Shown: one piece after another, positions 23,301-25,959 of the stretch | How positions within the stretch are numbered: position 1 is the stretch's first letter | How the letters are laid out: every line of letters begins with the position of its first letter | Assembly: GCA_964395765.1 (NCBI GenBank) | Contig: CAYNCU010000025.1 | Coordinates: 1-25,959, forward strand | From: DATDPY01 sp964395765 | GTDB lineage: Bacteria; Bacteroidota; Bacteroidia; Cytophagales; Cyclobacteriaceae | DNA: 25,959 nucleotides | Direction: 5' to 3' | Program-made: the position numbers and the translations under genes | Notes under the pieces: model-generated | What the model saw: only the letters and a program-made list of their open reading frames with translations | The model's database searches: none | What the model was told of the DNA's origin: nothing

Positions 23301-23459
23301 GATAACTTCAAACCAGGCCGAATTATAAACTATGAGCCGGGCAGTATCGGCGGTAAAATCATTTTCAATAATGGTTGCATAGCCCATGGAGACAGCAAAA
23401 ATTACAAGCAACATACCCATGAAAGTGCCGGAAAACAGAAAATTTATAATCTTTTTCAT
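20373..23459 (-). CDS. ccsBA: Cytochrome c biogenesis fusion protein ResB-CcsA (System II)
   Basis: This is a 1028-residue fusion. The N-terminal third is ResB/CcsB-like: membrane spans at about 8-30, 48-66 and 78-97, a large extracytoplasmic domain (about 100-420) and a further span near 425-445. A second extracytoplasmic part (about 490-710) links to the CcsA half, which has about eight spans. The heme-handling WWD motif is WGRYWGWDPKETW (within residues 918-938), followed by IIVYSFILHMNL with a membrane His. Such fusions carry heme across the membrane and attach it to CxxCH motifs, and this long form is usual in Bacteroidota. It probably serves the many cytochromes of this window. A weak FNR-like site (7 of 10) lies 68-81 bp upstream of the start. 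Confidence 0.92.
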   Translation of the reverse strand: MKKIINFLFSGTFMGMLLVIFAVSMGYATIIENDFTADTARLIVYNSAWFEVIILLLAINFIGMIFTKKLYRKGKRNVMMIHIAWVVIIIGAGITHFFGYEGTMHIRDRQTTNVIITNEPYVVASISDHTNHINLNDKVRLAPVDKNFYNKSVRLGTKKIDLSIVSYMPNASMSIVNDPAGGPVMELVTAGTYGRKDIIIASHEINSANGLNFSFNDSTLSSSIKFKTDSNGLWMNSPMPIVKINMHTGDSILVPMHTYIPVSIMQVYSVPGGMFLIHQFIKKGAVEYNPSNDQSENETNVVYFSAAVDGNQKVFPLKWQKTKSISIDSVDMDITVGPRQIKLPFSLTLNKFTLSRYPGSNSPSSFSSDIVLKDSSKNVTMSYKIFMNNVLKYKGFRFYQSSYDKDEQGTILSVNHDQWGTAVTYLGYALLFYTLFVSLFMNNARFAKLSRLITELHAERKKLLTVMAFLILSVGITYRADAQLNKNIPVVDKKEAALFGKLLVQKNDGRIVPVNTIANDILVKIYKKTNYQGLNAVQVFMGMGIFMEYWERFPIIKVSSESLKAKLNIKGDYASYAQFYDNQSNYILKDEVNRVYQKSPATRTADDRELMAVDERVNVCRMAFSGNMLRIYPIPHNKDNRWVTSGPLINRFKPIDPLFSEGDFVRYVEDIRNAVHTHDYSKADEVLKSIREIQKKYSASLIPSDFKINLEIFYNKVNIFKTLFPVYMILGLILLGIFMLQLFKPSVNLERLTRILYTALLILFIIHTAGLIMRWIIAEHAPWSNGYESMIYIAWAIVLAGILFRNQSTITLSITSILAGITLLTAHMSWLNPEITNLVPVLKSYWLTIHVATITASYGFLALGSMLGFLNLVLMIFRTKNNIQRVGLTIDEIGYVVEMNLSVGLVLLTIGTFLGGIWANESWGRYWGWDPKETWSLITIIVYSFILHMNLIPSLKTRFTLNFFALIGFGSVLMTYLGVNYFLSGLHSYASGEATKVPSGVYFVIVIVFVLGIAAALSELRFKDQKII

Positions 23460-23526
23460 CGGAAAATTTTTTATCCATTCATAAAAAGCATAGCTGCAAG
23501 ATTAATCAATTTAGCCATTTCCCATA

Positions 23527-23540
23527 ATGACTTAGATCAG
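23527..23540. promoter_or_regulatory. Weak FNR-like site upstream of ccsBA
   Basis: ATGACTTAGATCAG keeps TGA-N6-TCA but matches the FNR consensus at only 7 of 10 bases. It lies between ccsBA (minus) and the MFS gene (plus). The evidence is position and weak symmetry only. Confidence 0.22.
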
Positions 23541-23663
23541 AAATTAAGGGTAATTCCCTGAATAATCCGGAGAAATTACCTTGTTTATTATAATTTGTAA
23601 AAAGGTTAAACATACGCGTTTTATATTCCACACGGTGCGCTAATGCTTATTTACATTAATCCA

Positions 23664-23671
23664 TATCTTTG
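23664..23671 (+). promoter_or_regulatory. Promoter -7 element of the MFS gene
   Basis: TATCTTTG matches the Bacteroidota -7 consensus TAnnTTTG and lies 18 bp before ATG 23690, giving a short leader. It overlaps the TTG codon at 23669, which argues against that codon as the start. Confidence 0.5.
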
Positions 23672-23689
23672 CGGTTTCATTTCAGACAG

Positions 23690-24943
23690 ATGGCTCAGTT
23701 TTTTAAATCACCCGCATTCAATGTTATCCGGATCCGAGATTTCCGTCACTATCTTTTTTTTCGTTCATTTCTGACTATGGCTGCTCTGATGCAGTCGGTG
23801 GTGGTTGGCTGGCATATTTATTCACTAACCAATAATGTCCTGACACTGGGGCTGATTGGGCTTACCGAAGTTGTTCCCCAGGTAAGCATAGCCCTTTTTG
23901 CAGGCCATTTTGTCGATTTATGGGATCGCAAAAAAATAATTAAATATGCAAACCTGTTGCTCATTTTCGGTTCTGCAATTCTGGTAATTTATAGTTTGCC
24001 GGCTGTTGAAGGATACCGGCGATTCGGGACTTTCCCGATATATATTACTATTTTTATTACCGGCCTGGTCAGGGGCATATTAATGCCGGCGCATACAGCC
24101 CTTTTAGGACAGCTTGTAAGCAGGGAACAGTTAACCAGCGCCACTACATGGACGAGCACCAACTGGCAGGTTGCTGCAGTTCTTGGTCCGGCCATAGGCG
24201 GTCTTGTTTATGGATTTGCAGGGGTCGTACAGGCCTATACCATGGTATTTATATTCTATATAGGTGCCTTGTTCCTCGTTCTGCAAATAAAAAATATAAG
24301 GTCTCTCAACCCATCCGGTAAAATGGAAAGTATTTTTGACCGGATCAGAGAAGGAGTACGGTTTGTATTTAAAAATCAGGTGTTGCTTGGGGCTTTCTCC
24401 CTCGATATGTTTGCCGTATTTTTCGGTGGAGCCGTTGCCGTTTTACCTGTATTCACTTCGGATATTCTGAAAACAGGCCCCGAAGGCCTTGGAATACTCA
24501 GGGCATGTCCTGCCGTGGGCGCAATAATGATGTCAACGTTGCTTACTATTCATCCACCAGCCCGGCATACCGGAAAATATATGCTCTATGCGGTGGGAGG
24601 ATTCGGGGCCTGTATGATCGTATTTGCACTGTCTAAAAGTTTTTTTCTCTCTGCACTGGCATTGGCACTCAGCGGTTCCTTAGATAACATCAGTGTAGTG
24701 GTCAGAGCCAGCGCTCTTCAGTTACTGACACCGGATGAAATGAAAGGAAGGGTAGCGGCAGTAAACAGTATTTTCGTCGGATCTTCCAATGAGCTGGGCG
24801 CATTTGAATCCGGTGTTTCGGCTAAATTAATAGGCCTGATCCCTTCTGTGATTTTCGGCGGATCTATGACATTACTTGCAGTTGCTGTTGCCGCTAAAAA
24901 GGCGCCACTGCTCAGGAATTTTTCTTTAAATAAGCTTAATTGA
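23690..24943 (+). CDS. MFS transporter, EntS-like exporter family
   Basis: This 417-residue major facilitator has about 11-12 membrane spans. The loop between spans 2 and 3 is GHFVDLWDRKKIIKYAN, the MFS signature (G-x3-D-x2-[DG]-R-[KR]). The layout resembles EntS-type exporters of siderophores and other small molecules, but no substrate can be read from sequence. A TTG at 23669 would add seven residues, but it falls within the -7 promoter element, so ATG 23690 is preferred. The gene is divergent from ccsBA and 65 bp before kup; no functional link to the respiratory genes is apparent. Confidence 0.85.
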   Translation: MAQFFKSPAFNVIRIRDFRHYLFFRSFLTMAALMQSVVVGWHIYSLTNNVLTLGLIGLTEVVPQVSIALFAGHFVDLWDRKKIIKYANLLLIFGSAILVIYSLPAVEGYRRFGTFPIYITIFITGLVRGILMPAHTALLGQLVSREQLTSATTWTSTNWQVAAVLGPAIGGLVYGFAGVVQAYTMVFIFYIGALFLVLQIKNIRSLNPSGKMESIFDRIREGVRFVFKNQVLLGAFSLDMFAVFFGGAVAVLPVFTSDILKTGPEGLGILRACPAVGAIMMSTLLTIHPPARHTGKYMLYAVGGFGACMIVFALSKSFFLSALALALSGSLDNISVVVRASALQLLTPDEMKGRVAAVNSIFVGSSNELGAFESGVSAKLIGLIPSVIFGGSMTLLAVAVAAKKAPLLRNFSLNKLN

Positions 24944-24956
24944 CCGGGCCTTTGTA

Positions 24957-24964
24957 TACCTTTG
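24957..24964 (+). promoter_or_regulatory. Possible -7 element of kup
   Basis: TACCTTTG matches TAnnTTTG and lies 44 bp before ATG 25009. A TTG at 24940-24942 is only 14 nt upstream, which is short for a -33 element. Confidence 0.35.
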
Positions 24965-25008
24965 CGCGCTTCTGTGAGTTCGAATTAAGAGAGATATAAG
25001 CCTATTTA

Positions 25009-25959
25009 ATGGCTACCAGGCTTACATATTGGCATGGTTCCGATCATCCCGGTCATAGGGTTACATTACTGGGATTAATCATTACCCTTGGAATAGTTTA
25101 CGGCGACATAGGAACCTCTCCGTTGTACGTGATGGAGGCAATCGGAGTGGGTTTGAATGTCATCAACCGCGAAACAATTTACGGTGGTATTTCTTTGGTA
25201 TTCTGGACCCTTACTCTTCAAACTACCATAAAATATGTTATTATTACCCTGCGTGCCGATAACAGGGGTGAAGGCGGAATATTTGCCTTATATACCCTTA
25301 TCAGGAGAAGGGCAGCATGGGCTTATATTCCTGCCCTGATTGGGGGAAGTACACTTCTGGCTGATGGAATTATAACCCCTGCGATCACGGTAACCTCTGC
25401 AATTGAAGGACTTGAACCATTATACCCCGGCATCCCTGTAATTTTTATTGTTATTGCAATCCTCACTTTATTGTTTCTGACCCAACAATTCGGTACACGC
25501 CTCCTGGGTCAGTCATTCGGCCCCTTGATGCTGATCTGGTTTACGACCATTGCAGTTTTGGGTTTTTCAAAAGTTATAAACGCGCCAGCCATACTGGCCG
25601 CCGTAAATCCGGTTTACGCAGTCAGATTATTATTTGCCTATCCCGGCAGTTTTATAATTCTGGGTGGCGTATTCCTTGCTACAACGGGAGCAGAGGCGCT
25701 TTATTCAGACCTCGGACATGTGGGATTATGGAACATAAGAATTTCCTGGATCTTTGTTAAGATTTGTCTTTTACTGAATTATTTCGGTCAGGGAGCGTGG
25801 ATTATCAGTAACCCCGATTTCCTGCAGAACGGGCAAAATCCGTTTTTTGCCATTATGCCGCCCTGGTTTACACTATTTGGAGTAATCATAGCCACCATTG
25901 CAGCGGTTATCGCCAGCCAGGCATTAATATCCGGTTCTTTTACCCTTATCAGTGAAGCA
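25009..25959 (+). CDS. kup: KUP-family potassium uptake protein, partial (C-terminus beyond window)
   Basis: ATG 25009 opens a frame that stays open to the window end (317 residues). The sequence shows the KUP/HAK/KT signatures: LGIVYGDIGTSPLYV near residue 30, ADNRGEGGIFALY near 84, LLADGIITPAITVTSAIEGL near 110, and TTGAEALYSDLGHVG near 225. About eight membrane spans are visible; the family normally has twelve followed by a cytoplasmic domain, which would lie outside the window. The protein takes up K+ with protons. It is unrelated in function to the cytochrome genes. Confidence 0.95.
   Translation, partial: MATRLTYWHGSDHPGHRVTLLGLIITLGIVYGDIGTSPLYVMEAIGVGLNVINRETIYGGISLVFWTLTLQTTIKYVIITLRADNRGEGGIFALYTLIRRRAAWAYIPALIGGSTLLADGIITPAITVTSAIEGLEPLYPGIPVIFIVIAILTLLFLTQQFGTRLLGQSFGPLMLIWFTTIAVLGFSKVINAPAILAAVNPVYAVRLLFAYPGSFIILGGVFLATTGAEALYSDLGHVGLWNIRISWIFVKICLLLNYFGQGAWIISNPDFLQNGQNPFFAIMPPWFTLFGVIIATIAAVIASQALISGSFTLISEA

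Noticed and set aside
23669..23689. TTG start adding seven residues to the MFS protein.
   Set aside because: The TTG forms part of a TATCTTTG promoter element, so it would not be in the transcript; ATG 23690 fits better.

Overview
The window looks like chromosomal DNA of an anaerobic or facultative member of the Bacteroidota. The evidence is a ResB-CcsA fusion for cytochrome c maturation, radC next to rpsT, a DUF5777-type barrel protein, an IS1380-family transposase remnant, several TAnnTTTG-like -7 promoter elements and mostly weak Shine-Dalgarno sequences. Composition is moderate to AT-rich. No rRNA, tRNA or CRISPR array was seen.

Layout. (1) Positions 1-3071, minus strand: a Crp/Fnr regulator with FNR-like cysteines, a TlpA-type thiol:disulfide protein, rpsT, radC and a DUF1684 gene cut by the window start. 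(2) 3407-9765, plus strand: a seven-gene respiratory operon. It encodes an ethylbenzene-dehydrogenase-like lipoprotein carrying a c-type heme domain, a CX4CH cytochrome lipoprotein, a DUF5777 barrel, a Tat-dependent four-motif Fe-S protein, an NrfD-type quinone-site membrane protein, an Ig-like single-span protein and a monoheme cytochrome c. (3) 9969-13279, minus strand: a second, diverged copy of the last four genes in the same order, so the two clusters converge head-on across two opposed terminators. (4) 13703-17141, plus strand: a multi-span membrane protein (DUF2339-like) and a heptaheme inner-membrane NapC/NirT-type cytochrome with the layout of ImcH. (5) 17571-18765: a decayed IS1380-family transposase. 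(6) 18976-23459, minus strand: a hexaheme lipoprotein with a collagen-like Gly-X-Y stalk, then the 1028-residue ResB-CcsA fusion. (7) 23690-25959, plus strand: an MFS exporter and a kup gene cut by the window end.

How it may fit together (inference). Almost everything from 2.3 to 23.5 kb serves c-type cytochromes: maturation (ResB-CcsA, perhaps TlpA), quinol oxidation (two NrfD/Fe-S modules, one ImcH-like cytochrome), periplasmic carriers (two small Met-ligated cytochromes c) and envelope lipoproteins (three, holding one, one and six hemes) plus a barrel. No molybdopterin catalytic subunit and no nrfA-like terminal reductase is present, so either an unlinked enzyme or an extracellular acceptor takes the electrons. 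Four 14-bp FNR-like boxes, each matching 9 of 10 defined bases, lie in the intergenic regions. A 17-bp element holding one of them occurs at exactly the same distance (231 bp) upstream of the first cytochrome of the plus operon and of the hexaheme lipoprotein. This suggests an anaerobic regulon, probably controlled by the Crp/Fnr protein encoded in the same window.
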